A stretch of DNA of 58,550 nt from Phycisphaerae bacterium (GTDB lineage Bacteria; Planctomycetota; Phycisphaerae; UBA1845), in assembly GCA_022072505.1 (NCBI GenBank), contig JAJVHU010000052.1:1-58550 (forward strand), read 5' to 3'. Position 1 is the stretch's first letter; each line of letters starts with the position of its first letter. A model generated the notes under the pieces. It worked only from the letters and a program-made list of their open reading frames with translations. It had not been told where the DNA came from and did not search any database. A program made the position numbers and the translations under genes. Of this stretch, positions 1-8,651 are shown piece by piece.

Positions 1-13
1 GGCAGGGGCCTTT

Positions 14-532
14 GTGAGAACGCGGTCGAGGTGTGAATGCCGCAAACCACAACTGACCGACCATCAAACGACCCCGCGAGATCGCAGCGATCACGCCGCG
101 CGCCGCCGCCGCGGCCGCCGTTCGCTGAAAAACGGGCTTCTGTTTACGCTTGATTTGGGACTAGGAGAAACAGAAGGGTACTTTCAGGACGCGGCGTTCG
201 GATACCCTGATTGGACACCCCTTTCGGAGGTGTTTGAGCATCCTTTCGATTTCTCGTTCTGGCTCGAAGGTCAGCTCGACCGGCCCGACTGCGGCGCTAT
301 CAGGAAAGTCCGCGCACGCACCAACTGCAACCGCGGCAAAGTCGTCGCCAAGGTGAGATCCTCTTTGGCCGACGGAACGGTCGTCGGCATGACCCTCGAC
401 GGCCGCAGGCCTCAGCCCGTCACGATAGACTCCCGAGGCCGCGGCAAGACCTCCTGGTCCGACGCCACCGGCGGCGAAGTCTGCATCGGCGGCTGCGAGG
501 ACGCATGTTCAACAGCCGCCCCGTGCCGGTGA
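14..532 (+). CDS. Secreted-type protein with Cys-rich C-terminal domain (5' part uncertain)
   Basis: The frame is open from near the left edge of the window, so the true start is unknown and may lie outside. The first 40 or so residues are rich in Arg and look non-coding; protein-like sequence begins at about nucleotide 135. The last 80 residues, starting DCGAIRKV and ending near CSTAAPC, align with the C-terminus of the protein at 10542-11369: both have a leading Cys, a K-V-rich strand, an LDG turn, an RG-R/K-GK motif, a GGE turn and a closing C-x3-C pair. That domain probably folds into a small disulphide-bonded beta structure outside the cytoplasm (inference). No function is recognised. 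It could be an intact short protein, a 3' fragment of a longer gene, or a decaying copy. Confidence 0.45.
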   Translation: MRTRSRCECRKPQLTDHQTTPRDRSDHAARRRRGRRSLKNGLLFTLDLGLGETEGYFQDAAFGYPDWTPLSEVFEHPFDFSFWLEGQLDRPDCGAIRKVRARTNCNRGKVVAKVRSSLADGTVVGMTLDGRRPQPVTIDSRGRGKTSWSDATGGEVCIGGCEDACSTAAPCR

Positions 533-842
533 TCAGGACTGGGCTTCTGAATCTCGACGTGATTGGAGCTTCCCGGCCCCCGCGCCGTCGTGCGGGTGAA
601 CCACGCCGCAGTGTCCGGGCGCGCGAACTGGGCGTGGGCCGCTCCGACGGATGCGGGGGATTATCCGAGTGGGTCGGGGGAATGTCCAGCCGGGCCGGGG
701 AGCGGCACGGCCGAATTGGGGGATCGGCACGGGCGGACCGCGGGCTTCTACGGGCCGGTCGGCGGCCTCCCCCGGACGAGCCGGGGCTGTCCCCGGATGG
801 TCCGGGGGAGGGCAACGGACGGTGCGGGGAGGAGCGGAGGGG
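533..842. other. GC-rich intergenic stretch with no gene recognised
   Basis: About 310 bases between the Cys-rich protein and the restriction endonuclease gene. All frames are open on both strands only because of extreme GC content, and the translations are Arg/Gly/Pro-rich without domains. Several short GGCCGG- and CGGGC-type words recur, but no clear hairpin followed by a T-tract was found. Confidence 0.5.
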
Positions 843-1481
843 CTAGTCTGGCCGACTGGGGTCGACGTTCTCATCGTCGCCGTTTTTCGGGATGGGCTTT
901 CCACCGCGGATGATCACATCCTTGCGGCGGTAGACGGCTTTTCCTTTCAACTTGTCCGCGGCCTGCTTCACGCCGAATGTGTGCGTACGCCCTCCACCGG
1001 CGTCGCCGGCGCTGCTCTTCTCGTATTTCCAATCGGATTTCATGAGGAACACGACATCGACGCGCCAGATGATGACGGGTTTACCAGATTCGAGCGATTC
1101 GGTGGGATCGACGAGGCAGCGCCAGACGACATACCAGCCCGGGTGATCGTAATGCGACTGGAGCGCCCACGGTCGCTTGCTGCCCTTGCTCTCCAGGCAG
1201 TCGTTCAGGGTCGGGCGGGGTCCGCAGCCCTTGCGGCACAGATCGGGAAAGCGCTGCTGTGCCGTGTCCGTATGTTTGTGTTTCTCGTAGTTGCTGACCG
1301 AGTGCAACGCCCGCGTGCCGAAGATGCCGACGATCGCGCTGAACACATTGGCCTGCTCGAAGTAGATCTCGACCAGTTCGGCCAGTTCTCTTTCCATGTA
1401 GTCGATGGCGCGGCGAAGAGCGCCGATCTCAAGCCCGGGTGGGAGTGACACGGAAGAATCGAAGTCACTCGCCCTGACCAT
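843..1481 (-). CDS. Probable type II restriction endonuclease
   Basis: A 212-residue protein encoded directly downstream of a DNA methyltransferase and overlapping it by 17 bases, the usual arrangement of a type II restriction-modification pair. Residues around 97-102 read ESKGSK, which provides an E-x-K pair as in PD-(D/E)xK nucleases. The following aromatic-rich strand (SHYDHPGWYVVW) and the later VDVVFLMK-SDWKYEKS stretch look like the central beta sheet of such an enzyme. The C-terminal GGGRTHTFGVKQAADKLKGK segment is basic and may contact DNA. No sequence specificity can be read from the sequence. Assignment rests mainly on gene context plus the ExK motif; a methylase-associated nuclease of another fold is possible. 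Confidence 0.6.
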   Translation of the reverse strand: MVRASDFDSSVSLPPGLEIGALRRAIDYMERELAELVEIYFEQANVFSAIVGIFGTRALHSVSNYEKHKHTDTAQQRFPDLCRKGCGPRPTLNDCLESKGSKRPWALQSHYDHPGWYVVWRCLVDPTESLESGKPVIIWRVDVVFLMKSDWKYEKSSAGDAGGGRTHTFGVKQAADKLKGKAVYRRKDVIIRGGKPIPKNGDDENVDPSRPD

Positions 1482-2415
1482 TGCGATCCTTCACGATCAA
1501 TTCCGCCAGCCGCGGCACAGCCTGCTGAGCCAGCCGGAAATACTCGTCGCTCTTTTCGATGCCGACGCTCCGCAGTCCCAGTGCTGAAGCCGCGGCGATG
1601 GTCGAGCCTGAACCCATGAATGGATCGAGAATCACGCCATCGCCAAGGGGCAGAGCGGCCCGGACGAGCTGACGCATGAGCGATTGCGGCTTGAGCGACG
1701 GATGAGGCGCGATGGCGCGCTCCACCCCGCGGGCGGGCGCAGCATGGAGCAGGTCCTTGAAAGGTTCATCGGGCGAGATGCGCCGCAGTCCGCCCGTCTT
1801 CCACTTGCGCAGGTTGTCCTGCACCCGGCCCTGGCATGGTTTGCGGAACAGGCCCCACGGTTCCCAGCACGACTTCGGCATCACGGATATTTCGTCGAAT
1901 TCCTCGTGAGCGTTCTTGGGCCGATCGCCGCCGCGCAGCGTGTGAACGACACGGATGATTTCTCCCCGCTTCTCGAAGCCGGCGGCGATGAATGGCTCGT
2001 AAACGAGATACGAGACCAGCGGGTTTGTCGCGATGAACACATGCGCGCCCGGAACGAGCACGGGGAACAGTCGCGCCGCGAGCTGGCGGAAGAAATCGCG
2101 GAGCTGCGCCCGGTCCGGCTCACGCAGAACCGTGAACCGCGGGAGCGGGCTGCGCTGATGTCCGTCGAACGAGGGCGGAATTCGCCAGACCCCACCATGC
2201 CCGTTCTTCCGCTTGGCCAATTCCGCGGGACGATACTCGACGAGCCCGTAGGGGGGATCGGTTACGACGGCGTGAATCGAATTCGAGCGCGCCGTGGCGA
2301 GCCAATCGAGAGCATCGGCGTGAACCAACTCGTGCGCCCCGAACCGCGCGGCCTCTCGCAATCCAGTGAGTAGCGCGCCGTTTCCTGTGTTCGTGCGCAA
2401 TCGCCGACTCTGCAT
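1465..2415 (-). CDS. DNA methyltransferase, beta-type motif order (probably N6-adenine)
   Basis: Transfers a methyl group from S-adenosylmethionine to a DNA base, protecting host DNA from the partner nuclease. DPPY (motif IV) lies at about residues 53-56 (TDPPYGLVEY), and the AdoMet-binding motif I, DPFMGSGST, lies near the C-terminus, followed by the helix of GIEKSDEYFRLA. Catalytic motif first and AdoMet motif last is the beta-class order, and DPPY favours N6-adenine over N4-cytosine. The start was placed at the ATG opening MQSRRLRT because upstream codons encode Pro/Ala/Arg-rich junk running into the repeats; a GTG slightly upstream cannot be excluded. About 316 residues, typical for the class. 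Its stop lies inside the start of the nuclease gene, implying translational coupling. Confidence 0.8.
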   Translation of the reverse strand: MQSRRLRTNTGNGALLTGLREAARFGAHELVHADALDWLATARSNSIHAVVTDPPYGLVEYRPAELAKRKNGHGGVWRIPPSFDGHQRSPLPRFTVLREPDRAQLRDFFRQLAARLFPVLVPGAHVFIATNPLVSYLVYEPFIAAGFEKRGEIIRVVHTLRGGDRPKNAHEEFDEISVMPKSCWEPWGLFRKPCQGRVQDNLRKWKTGGLRRISPDEPFKDLLHAAPARGVERAIAPHPSLKPQSLMRQLVRAALPLGDGVILDPFMGSGSTIAAASALGLRSVGIEKSDEYFRLAQQAVPRLAELIVKDRNGQGE

Positions 2416-2511
2416 ATCAGGCTCGATAACATAAGAAGACCGCAGCGTCAACGCGGAGCGATTCGGCTTCGTAGAGTTCTTAGGCTTCTGATTCCAGTTC
2501 GCGTCAGGTGA

Positions 2512-2772
2512 CGCTTCACGCACTTCAACACGTACATCCACGGCCTGCCGGAGATGCGGTTCGCGGGCGGGGACGCCCACGCTACCCACGGCGGCGTGAA
2601 CGTGAGGCACGGGACCGACTTCTATCCGTTCGACAGCGGCGAGACGATCCAGCCCGAGTTGATCAACATGTGCCGCTGGATTCTGTCCTGGTTTGGCGGC
2701 GATTGCTGCGGCGGCGAGTTCGACACCTGCGCCGAGACCGACGACGGGTGGCGCGGGCGTCCCCGCCCGTGA
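2512..2772 (+). pseudogene. Possible truncated gene remnant
   Basis: An open stretch without a convincing start, following an in-frame stop just upstream. It reads FTHFNTYIHGLPEMRF, then an insertion-like AGGDAHATHGG segment matching the 29-bp repeats downstream, then a protein-like stretch (GTDFYPFDSGETIQPELINMCRWILSWFG) and a Cys-containing end. Residue composition differs from the Arg/Gly shadows around it, so it may be the 3' end of a gene whose 5' part was lost, perhaps when the restriction-modification genes arrived. No family recognised. Confidence 0.3.
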
Positions 2773-2807
2773 ATCCACGTGTTCCATCATCAACGCGGCG
2801 GCGGTTT

Positions 2808-2919
2808 GCGGGCGAGATGCCCACGCTACCTCAATCGCGGGCAGGATGCCCACGCTACCCCAATCGCGGGCAGGATGCCCACGCTACCCAAATCGCGGGC
2901 AGGATGCCCACGCTACCCG
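2808..2919. repeat. 29-bp tandem repeats (about four units)
   Basis: Three near-identical 29-bp units start at 2833, 2862 and 2891, each beginning AATCGCGGGCAGGATGCCC and ending ACGCTACC plus one or two bases; a diverged unit precedes them at about 2808. Each unit contains an inverted GGGCA...TGCCC core. Single diverged copies occur near 2567 and 2755. There are no unique spacers, so this is not a CRISPR array. Similar GC-rich tandem units are scattered through planctomycete intergenic DNA (family-level recollection). Confidence 0.8.
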
Positions 2920-3173
2920 CATCCCGATGCCGATCCGCTTGACGGTCTCGTCGCCGGGGCCAAGATGCCCGGACACCGTGGCGAGGGGATCCCGGGAATC
3001 GGACCGAGGCTTGATCCGTCCGTTGCGAGGAACATCCGCCGAGGTTGCGCCGGACCTGAGCCGAACCTGAGCGTTTCCTTCGGCGTCCGATGTCCCGACG
3101 CTGCAGCGGAACGCGGTCTTTCGACGGCTCGGCCGTCAGGAGTTCCTTCGCGCCGCGGAGATGAAAAAGGGCA
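2920..3173. other. Intergenic region before the transporter gene
   Basis: About 250 bases with no convincing coding sequence. A short inverted pair around GACGGCTCGGCCGTC sits at roughly 3123. The region presumably carries the promoter of the downstream transporter, but no -35/-10 pair stands out. Confidence 0.4.
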
Positions 3174-3953
3174 ATGACCTTGCAGATCCACGTGGAATCC
3201 TCCGGAGAACGGTCTGGGGCGGGGCATGTCGAGAACCGGCGGCATTACAGGTATTACGACCTTGTGATGGCCGGGTTCGTGACCGTTCTGCTGTGCTCGA
3301 ACATGATCGGTCCGGGGAAGGCGTGCGCGGTGACGCTGCCCTTCGCGCTGCCGATCATCGGTTCGACGATCTCCTTCGGCGCGGGCAACCTCTTTTTTCC
3401 GATCAGTTACATTTTTGGCGACATCCTCACCGAGGTTTACGGGTACGCCCGGGCGCGCAAAGTCATCTGGGCGGGCTTCGCCGCGATGCTCTTTTACGTG
3501 CTGATGAGCCAGGCGGTGATCCGCATGCCGGCGGACCCGAACGAGCCGTACAACGAGACCATCCAGCCGGCGCTGGCGACGGTGTTCGGATCCGGCTGGC
3601 GGATCGTGTCCGCGTCGATCCTCGGGTTCTGGGCGGGGGACTTCGTCAACTCGTTCGTGCTGGCGAAGATGAAGGTGCTGACGCACGGGCGGTGGTTGTG
3701 GTCGCGGACGATCACCTCGACGCTGGCGGGGCAGGCGGTGGACAGCGTGATCTTCTACCCGCTGGCGTTCGGCGGAGTCTGGCAGACGGACACGATGATG
3801 CGCGTGGTGGCGTTCAACCTGGCGTTCAAGGTGACGGTGGAGGTGGTGTTCACGCCGGTGACGTACCTGGTGGTCAACACGCTCAAGCGCGTCGAGAACG
3901 AGGACTACTACGACCGGGCGACGAGCTTCACGCCGTTTTCGTTGAAGGATTGA
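3174..3953 (+). CDS. yhhQ: Queuosine precursor transporter, YhhQ/VUT family
   Basis: Inner-membrane carrier that imports queuosine precursors (preQ0/preQ1-type bases) for tRNA modification. The 259-residue protein has about six hydrophobic segments and the family signature FPISYIFGDILTEVYGY near residues 75-92, followed by the ARARKVIWAG segment. A later membrane helix carries STLAGQAVDSVIFYPLAF, another conserved stretch of the family. ATG at 3174 follows AAAAAGGGCA, a usable ribosome binding site. The N-terminal 25 residues are hydrophilic and variable. Two other queuosine-type genes, QueD-like at 8.7 kb and QueC-like at 35.7 kb, occur in this window but are not linked to it. The family assignment is firm; the exact transported base is inferred from the family. 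Confidence 0.85.
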   Translation: MTLQIHVESSGERSGAGHVENRRHYRYYDLVMAGFVTVLLCSNMIGPGKACAVTLPFALPIIGSTISFGAGNLFFPISYIFGDILTEVYGYARARKVIWAGFAAMLFYVLMSQAVIRMPADPNEPYNETIQPALATVFGSGWRIVSASILGFWAGDFVNSFVLAKMKVLTHGRWLWSRTITSTLAGQAVDSVIFYPLAFGGVWQTDTMMRVVAFNLAFKVTVEVVFTPVTYLVVNTLKRVENEDYYDRATSFTPFSLKD

Positions 3954-4102
3954 CGCGGAATTTCAAGACCTTCCGGGGCGGATTGAGCCCCCCGCCTCCT
4001 TGCCCGCCTGTTGAAGAACTCGCGATCGGCTTTCGTGATCCCGGTTTTTTCCCGGCGAAATTCGCCTCCCGGAGGGAGGCGTTGCCCTTTTTCAACGGAC
4101 GG

Positions 4103-5170
4103 TTACGGACGCGGCTCGGTTGCGTCGCGCGGGGCTGAAGACGTTGCTTGAATGAACGTGCGCAGCGCCTCGGCGATCATCGCGTGCCCTTCCGCGTTCG
4201 GGTGCCACTCATCCAGCTTCAGTCCGTCGGCCGATCTTCCGGCGAATGCTTCATACAGGTCGAGGCTTTCGAGTCCTTCTTTCCGACACAGCGACGCGAT
4301 GTAGTCGTGAAGGTACTGCCACGGATAGGGCGCCCCCGGCTCGAACAACATCACGGGCACGACGGCGACGAGGATCGGCACGTCATGTTCGCGCCGCCAG
4401 CGTCCGAGGCGCGCGAAGTCGGTCTCGACCTGGGTTTTGTGCTTCGCGTGGATGTAAAAGTGATACTCGTGGTCCCAGTTCCGCCCGTCGAAGGGCGGGG
4501 GCGGCGGCTCGGTCGCCCGTCGCCAACCCCGGTGCAGGAGTTCGACCAGCGCGATGGGCGAACTCGTGAAGTGACGGGCAAGCCCGCCGTCGGCGACGTC
4601 CGGGTCGTTGAGGACGTAGGCCAGGATGACCCGATCGGGGTTGAACGCCGCGGCGCGGGTCTCCAGCAGGCGAACCTCCTGCGTCGTCGAATACCCGTCC
4701 ACCGCGAGGTTGAAGACGACGTGCGGCGGCGCGTCGGGCGGGCGAGCGGCATTGAGCTCGCGCTCCAGCACCTGCGGAAACGCCTGCGGCATCTCGACCC
4801 CCCAGCCCCACGCCACCGAGTCGCCGAGCACGACGATGCGCAGACCGGTGCGGTTTCCCTCCGCGGGGAAAGGATCGTCGCGGAAGCCGTCATCATTGAT
4901 CACGATCGGCACGCCGTCGCGGACCCCGGACGCGCCGGGGACGAGTTCGTAGATCAGTTCCGGATCGTCCGACGCCCGATGAATGAGGCGCGAGGTCCGC
5001 TCATCCGGCGGCTCGCGAAACCTCCGCACGGCGCGCACCAGCCCCTCGGAAAGGAGGATCCCCACGGCGACGCCGAACCCCACGCGCGCCCATCGTCGAC
5101 GCGGGCGTGCTTTGTGCGGGCCGTCAGGCGAACCGGGCCTTGCGGACAATGATGACGGAACGGGCTGCAT
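4103..5170 (-). CDS. SGNH/GDSL-type hydrolase, membrane anchored
   Basis: Probable esterase or acyl hydrolase of the SGNH fold. After a basic N-terminus there is one membrane segment (WARVGFGVAVGILLSEG, residues about 26-43). The nucleophile block reads VVLGDSVAWGWGV (block I, GDS), the glycine and Asn blocks are visible as NLAVDGYSTTQE and YVLNDPD, and the catalytic Asp/His block V is DEWHPNAEGHAMIAEAL near the C-terminus. The domain therefore likely lies on the outside face of the membrane. Substrate unknown; many relatives act on acetylated sugars or lipids. It precedes no obvious partner, and a 108-bp gap separates it from the glycerol-3-phosphate dehydrogenase gene on the same strand. 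Confidence 0.75.
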   Translation of the reverse strand: MQPVPSSLSARPGSPDGPHKARPRRRWARVGFGVAVGILLSEGLVRAVRRFREPPDERTSRLIHRASDDPELIYELVPGASGVRDGVPIVINDDGFRDDPFPAEGNRTGLRIVVLGDSVAWGWGVEMPQAFPQVLERELNAARPPDAPPHVVFNLAVDGYSTTQEVRLLETRAAAFNPDRVILAYVLNDPDVADGGLARHFTSSPIALVELLHRGWRRATEPPPPPFDGRNWDHEYHFYIHAKHKTQVETDFARLGRWRREHDVPILVAVVPVMLFEPGAPYPWQYLHDYIASLCRKEGLESLDLYEAFAGRSADGLKLDEWHPNAEGHAMIAEALRTFIQATSSAPRDATEPRP

Positions 5171-5278
5171 TGCCGCGTTATACCTTGACGACGGGCGATG
5201 CGGGTATGCGCCTCAACCCGGAAGGAGAAGGCGGCGTCTTCGGCATGCTCCGCGTCAGCGGCGCTGGAAGGTCCGTCG

Positions 5279-6997
5279 TCAGGCCGTGACGGCCGCGGGA
5301 GACCGGGTCTCCCGCGGCGACGGGAGTCGGACGGTCCGCTGATACTCGCTCAGGGCGCGCGTGTCTTCGTCGAGATCAGACCGGACGCGGGTGATTTCCG
5401 CGTCCCGCCGCCGTGGATCCCACCCGAGCACATCCGCAACCTGCTGAGCAATGCGCGGGAGGGCGGAAAGCAGATCTCGATCGGCCAGAAAATACAGGGA
5501 GGTCCGCCGGCGCACGAGGTCGCCGAGGGTGCGCACATGCTCGCGGCGGCACAGGTAGGCGACTTCGGCGAGCGTATACGGGAGACCCTCGATCAACGGT
5601 TGCGCGGTCGCCGGGCTTTCAAACATGTCGCCGACGATCCTCGCCGCTTCGACGCCGTAGTGGCGGATGAGGTGGGTGACGACGCTTTCGCGCAAGTCCG
5701 CCTCGCGCGCCTGCCGGGTGAGGGACGAATGCACGTCCACCGGTCCGCCTCGAACCAACCCCGGCCAAAGCGCTTCACTGCGGAGGCGTTGCCGCGTCCT
5801 TCGCCCGATGTCGCGTCGTCCGAGCATCAGGCAGACCTGGTCCACCGCGTGCTCCGCCATCCTTCGGAACGTCGTCAGTTTTCCGCCGCTGACGGTGATC
5901 AGACGGTGCCGCGCATCCACGTCGATTTCGTAATGACGCGACAGCGCGCTTTCGTTCTCGATGTGCTGCTCGATGATCGGACGGACGCCGGCGAACGCCA
6001 TCCGAAGGTGGTCGGGCGTTGCGCCCAGTCCGGGGAACCCGGCGACAAAGCTCTCGAAAAGATCGCCCACTTCGGAGACGGTGGGCCGGACCTCGCGAAG
6101 GTCGCCGGTGTAGCGGGACTCGGTGGTTCCCACCAGCAGACGGTTCTCCCAGGGCACGACCCACAGCGCCCGGTCGTCGCGCACGCTGCGGATCACGACC
6201 GCGTCCTGTCCGAACCGCGGAAACCGGTCGAGCACAAGGTGTGTGCCCTTCAGCCAGGTCAGCGCTTTCGGCCGGACGCCGAGGGATTCCGAAGTCTTCG
6301 GCGCCCACGGTCCGGTCGCGTTGATGATCGTGCGGGCCGTCACGGCGTAAACGACGCCGGTCTGCCGGTCTTCGAGGTGGACGTGCCACCCCGCGGCGTC
6401 CTGTCGGGCGGCGACCAGCGAGGCGTAGTTCATCAGGCAAGCGCCGGCGTCCTCCGCGGTGCGCAGCGTCGCCAGCACGAGGCGGGCGTCGTTCGTCTGC
6501 GCGTCCCAGAACGTCATCGCCCAGGGATAAGGCCTTGCGAAAGGAAAAGACCTGGCGAAGGCGACGCGCCCGATCGAACGCGATCGTCGGCCCCCGTCAT
6601 ACAGGCCCATCAGATCATAAAGTTTCAGCGCGCCGGATTGCAGCAGCCAGGAAGACAGGTGGTGCTCCTCGACGGGGACGACAAACCGGATCGGGCGCAC
6701 CAGGTTCGGGGCGACGTGGTTCAGAAGGCGGTTGCGCTCGCTGACGCCCTCGAGCACCATCCGAAACTGTCCGTATTCAAGGTAGCGAAGCCCGCCGTGG
6801 ACCAGCTTCGAGGTGAGGTGGCTTGTGCCTGAGGCGAAGTCGTCGGAGTCGACCAGGAGGACGGAAAGCCCGCGCATCGCCGCGTCGCGCGCCGCGCCGG
6901 CGCCGGTGATCCCGCCGCCGAGAATCAGGCAGTCCACGTCACGCGGCGTTTGCCGATGAGGTTCGGTCATAATCCGCCCGATCCGACCTGAGGTCAT
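5279..6997 (-). CDS. glpD: Glycerol-3-phosphate dehydrogenase (FAD, quinone-linked)
   Basis: Oxidises sn-glycerol-3-phosphate to dihydroxyacetone phosphate and passes electrons to the membrane quinone pool. The N-terminus carries the dinucleotide-binding GGGITGAGAARDAAMRGL motif and the family block SSHLTSK-type sequence, here GTSHLTSKLVHGGLRYLEYG. The central FAD-family segment KGTHLVLDRF and the C-terminal DAO_C domain (HLIRHYGVEAARI, EVAYLCRREHVRTLGDLV) are both present, so the protein is full length at 572 residues. A second start nine codons in (MTEPHRQTP) is equally plausible. It begins 13 bp after the aminotransferase gene, so the two are probably co-transcribed. No glycerol kinase or facilitator gene is near. 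Confidence 0.92.
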   Translation of the reverse strand: MTSGRIGRIMTEPHRQTPRDVDCLILGGGITGAGAARDAAMRGLSVLLVDSDDFASGTSHLTSKLVHGGLRYLEYGQFRMVLEGVSERNRLLNHVAPNLVRPIRFVVPVEEHHLSSWLLQSGALKLYDLMGLYDGGRRSRSIGRVAFARSFPFARPYPWAMTFWDAQTNDARLVLATLRTAEDAGACLMNYASLVAARQDAAGWHVHLEDRQTGVVYAVTARTIINATGPWAPKTSESLGVRPKALTWLKGTHLVLDRFPRFGQDAVVIRSVRDDRALWVVPWENRLLVGTTESRYTGDLREVRPTVSEVGDLFESFVAGFPGLGATPDHLRMAFAGVRPIIEQHIENESALSRHYEIDVDARHRLITVSGGKLTTFRRMAEHAVDQVCLMLGRRDIGRRTRQRLRSEALWPGLVRGGPVDVHSSLTRQAREADLRESVVTHLIRHYGVEAARIVGDMFESPATAQPLIEGLPYTLAEVAYLCRREHVRTLGDLVRRRTSLYFLADRDLLSALPRIAQQVADVLGWDPRRRDAEITRVRSDLDEDTRALSEYQRTVRLPSPRETRSPAAVTA

Positions 6998-7010
6998 CCG
7001 TCCAGGATCC

Positions 7011-8345
7011 CTAGCGGCTCGTCGTCATCGCCGCCGCCGCGCCGGCCGGAGAGGATCCGTGGTCCGCCGCCGAGACGGATCCGAGGTGGTCGCGGATGCG
7101 ATCGGCGCAGGCGACGACTTTCTCAAATGCTTCGGCCACCTGGTCCAGCAACGCCCGGTCCGCCCGCGGGAACGAGGGAAGCTGAAGCATGCGCTCGTTG
7201 GCGGCGATCGTTCGCGGCAGATCGTCCGGCCGGTACGTCGGCAATTCGCCGCGCGGTACGTGCCGCAGACGAGCCAGGTCGATGAATTTGTCCTCCGTGA
7301 ACACCGGCTGCTGATGCAGGAGCGGATATCGAGGATACGTCGCGTCGCATCCTTCCGCGCGCAGCGCTTCGACCAGCGCCCGGGTGGGCAGCCCCGACCG
7401 CTCGGGGCGGTTCTCGATCATGAACATGAAGTAGACGCGCTGCGCCTCGGGGGGCGGCGGAAACGTGTTGAAGCCGAGGGACTCGATGCGTGCGGACAGG
7501 TACGCGAGATTGTCGTTGCGCCGGGCGTTGCGCTCCGGCATGTGTCGGAGCTGGGTCCGCGCGACCGCGGCCGACAGCGGCGCCATCCGGTGCTTCATCC
7601 CGAACCCGGTTCCGGCAAAGCGGCGCGCGGGGGTCTTAAGGTCGATCACCCGCTCGAAGTGCCCCAGGCAGGTCACGTGTTCGGCGATCGCGTCGTTGTG
7701 GGTGACGAGGATGCCGCCCTCGCCCGCCGGGGCGAGCTTGTTCGTCTGAAGGCTGAAGACCGCCGCGTCGCCGAAGGTTCCGACCGGTTGGCCGCGCCAC
7801 GTCGCCCCGTGAGCGTGGGAGGCGTCCTCAAAGAGTTTCAGCCCGTGCTTGCGGGCGAGCGACGTCAGTTCGTCCAGCTTCGAGGGCATGCCCCACAAAT
7901 GCACGACGATCATCGCTTTCGTCCGCGCAGTGATCTTCCTCGCGACGTCCTCGGGATCCAGGCCGCACTGCTCCGTCTCCGTCTCACAGAATACCGGAAC
8001 CGCGCCGCACCAGAGGACGGGCATGACGGAGGCCCAGTACGTGGCGGAGGGGCACAGAACCTCGTCGCCGGGCTTCAACCCGAGGGCGTGCAGGGCGGCG
8101 AAGATGGCCGAGGTTCCGTTGCAGCACGCGATGACGTGGCGAACGCCGAGGAGCTTTCGGTAGTCGTCCTCCAGAGCGCGGGTCACACCGTTGAGAGACA
8201 GTTCGCCGCTTTGAAGAACGTCGGTGACGGCACGGATGTCCTCGTCGGTGATGATCGGCCAGCGGTTGGCTTCGCGCGCGTCCAGCGTGACCGCCTTGGG
8301 CCCGCCCAGAAGGGCCGGGAGGGGCGGCGCAAGCGTCGTGCTCAC
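7011..8345 (-). CDS. DegT/DnrJ/EryC1/StrS-family PLP aminotransferase
   Basis: PLP enzyme of the sugar aminotransferase fold, which usually moves an amino group onto a keto-sugar nucleotide for surface polysaccharides or secondary metabolites. About 444 residues from a GTG start preceded by a GGAG box nine bases upstream. The substrate loop CCNGTSAIFAALHALGLKPGDEV-type block is present, the cofactor Asp is in FEDASHAHGA (about residue 174), and the Schiff-base Lys lies in LQTNKLAPAGEGG (about K203). The C-terminus is an extra Ala/Ser-rich tail. It is upstream of glpD with a 13-bp gap. The exact substrate cannot be told from sequence; no nucleotide-sugar genes are adjacent. Confidence 0.88.
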   Translation of the reverse strand: MSTTLAPPLPALLGGPKAVTLDAREANRWPIITDEDIRAVTDVLQSGELSLNGVTRALEDDYRKLLGVRHVIACCNGTSAIFAALHALGLKPGDEVLCPSATYWASVMPVLWCGAVPVFCETETEQCGLDPEDVARKITARTKAMIVVHLWGMPSKLDELTSLARKHGLKLFEDASHAHGATWRGQPVGTFGDAAVFSLQTNKLAPAGEGGILVTHNDAIAEHVTCLGHFERVIDLKTPARRFAGTGFGMKHRMAPLSAAVARTQLRHMPERNARRNDNLAYLSARIESLGFNTFPPPPEAQRVYFMFMIENRPERSGLPTRALVEALRAEGCDATYPRYPLLHQQPVFTEDKFIDLARLRHVPRGELPTYRPDDLPRTIAANERMLQLPSFPRADRALLDQVAEAFEKVVACADRIRDHLGSVSAADHGSSPAGAAAAMTTSR

Positions 8346-8651
8346 AATTCGTATCTCCGGTGTAACCGAACGGCGGGTCGCCAGTTGTCTTCGCGATGAC
8401 CGCACCGCCGGGAAAAAATGTTAAGGCACGGTAAACCCGGCTGCAAGGGCGGCGGATCAGCGGGCGATCCTGGCAGGCGGTCTGTTGTCCTGCTTCGCCA
8501 CTTCCGTTACGATGCCCCACGAAAACAGGAGTCGGATGAGGGAAAAAAAGAGGCCTAACGCCTGATCTTTCCGCCAGCATCGGGTGATCCGCATTCGGGC
8601 AAACCCGGATCGGTTCAAACGCAGCGACGAATTCCTTTTCCAGTCCGGTCA
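8346..8651. other. Divergent intergenic region
   Basis: About 300 bases between the divergently transcribed aminotransferase and QueD-like genes. A short A-rich patch (GGAAAAAATGTTAAGG) at about 8410 and another near 8545 (GAAAAAAAGAGG) stand out from the GC-rich background and could be promoter elements, but no reliable -10/-35 pair is visible. No small gene seen. Confidence 0.35.

Noticed and set aside
651..1448. 265-residue plus-strand open frame over the endonuclease gene
   Set aside because: Antisense to the restriction endonuclease gene; no domain and unlikely composition.
2512..2772. Complete small Cys-containing protein from the ATG at 2554
   Set aside because: The start is inside repeat-like sequence and the upstream codons remain protein-like until a stop, so a remnant is more likely than a real small gene.
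2833..2919. Regularly spaced repeats resembling a small CRISPR array
   Set aside because: The 29-bp units are contiguous with no unique spacers, and no cas genes are present.
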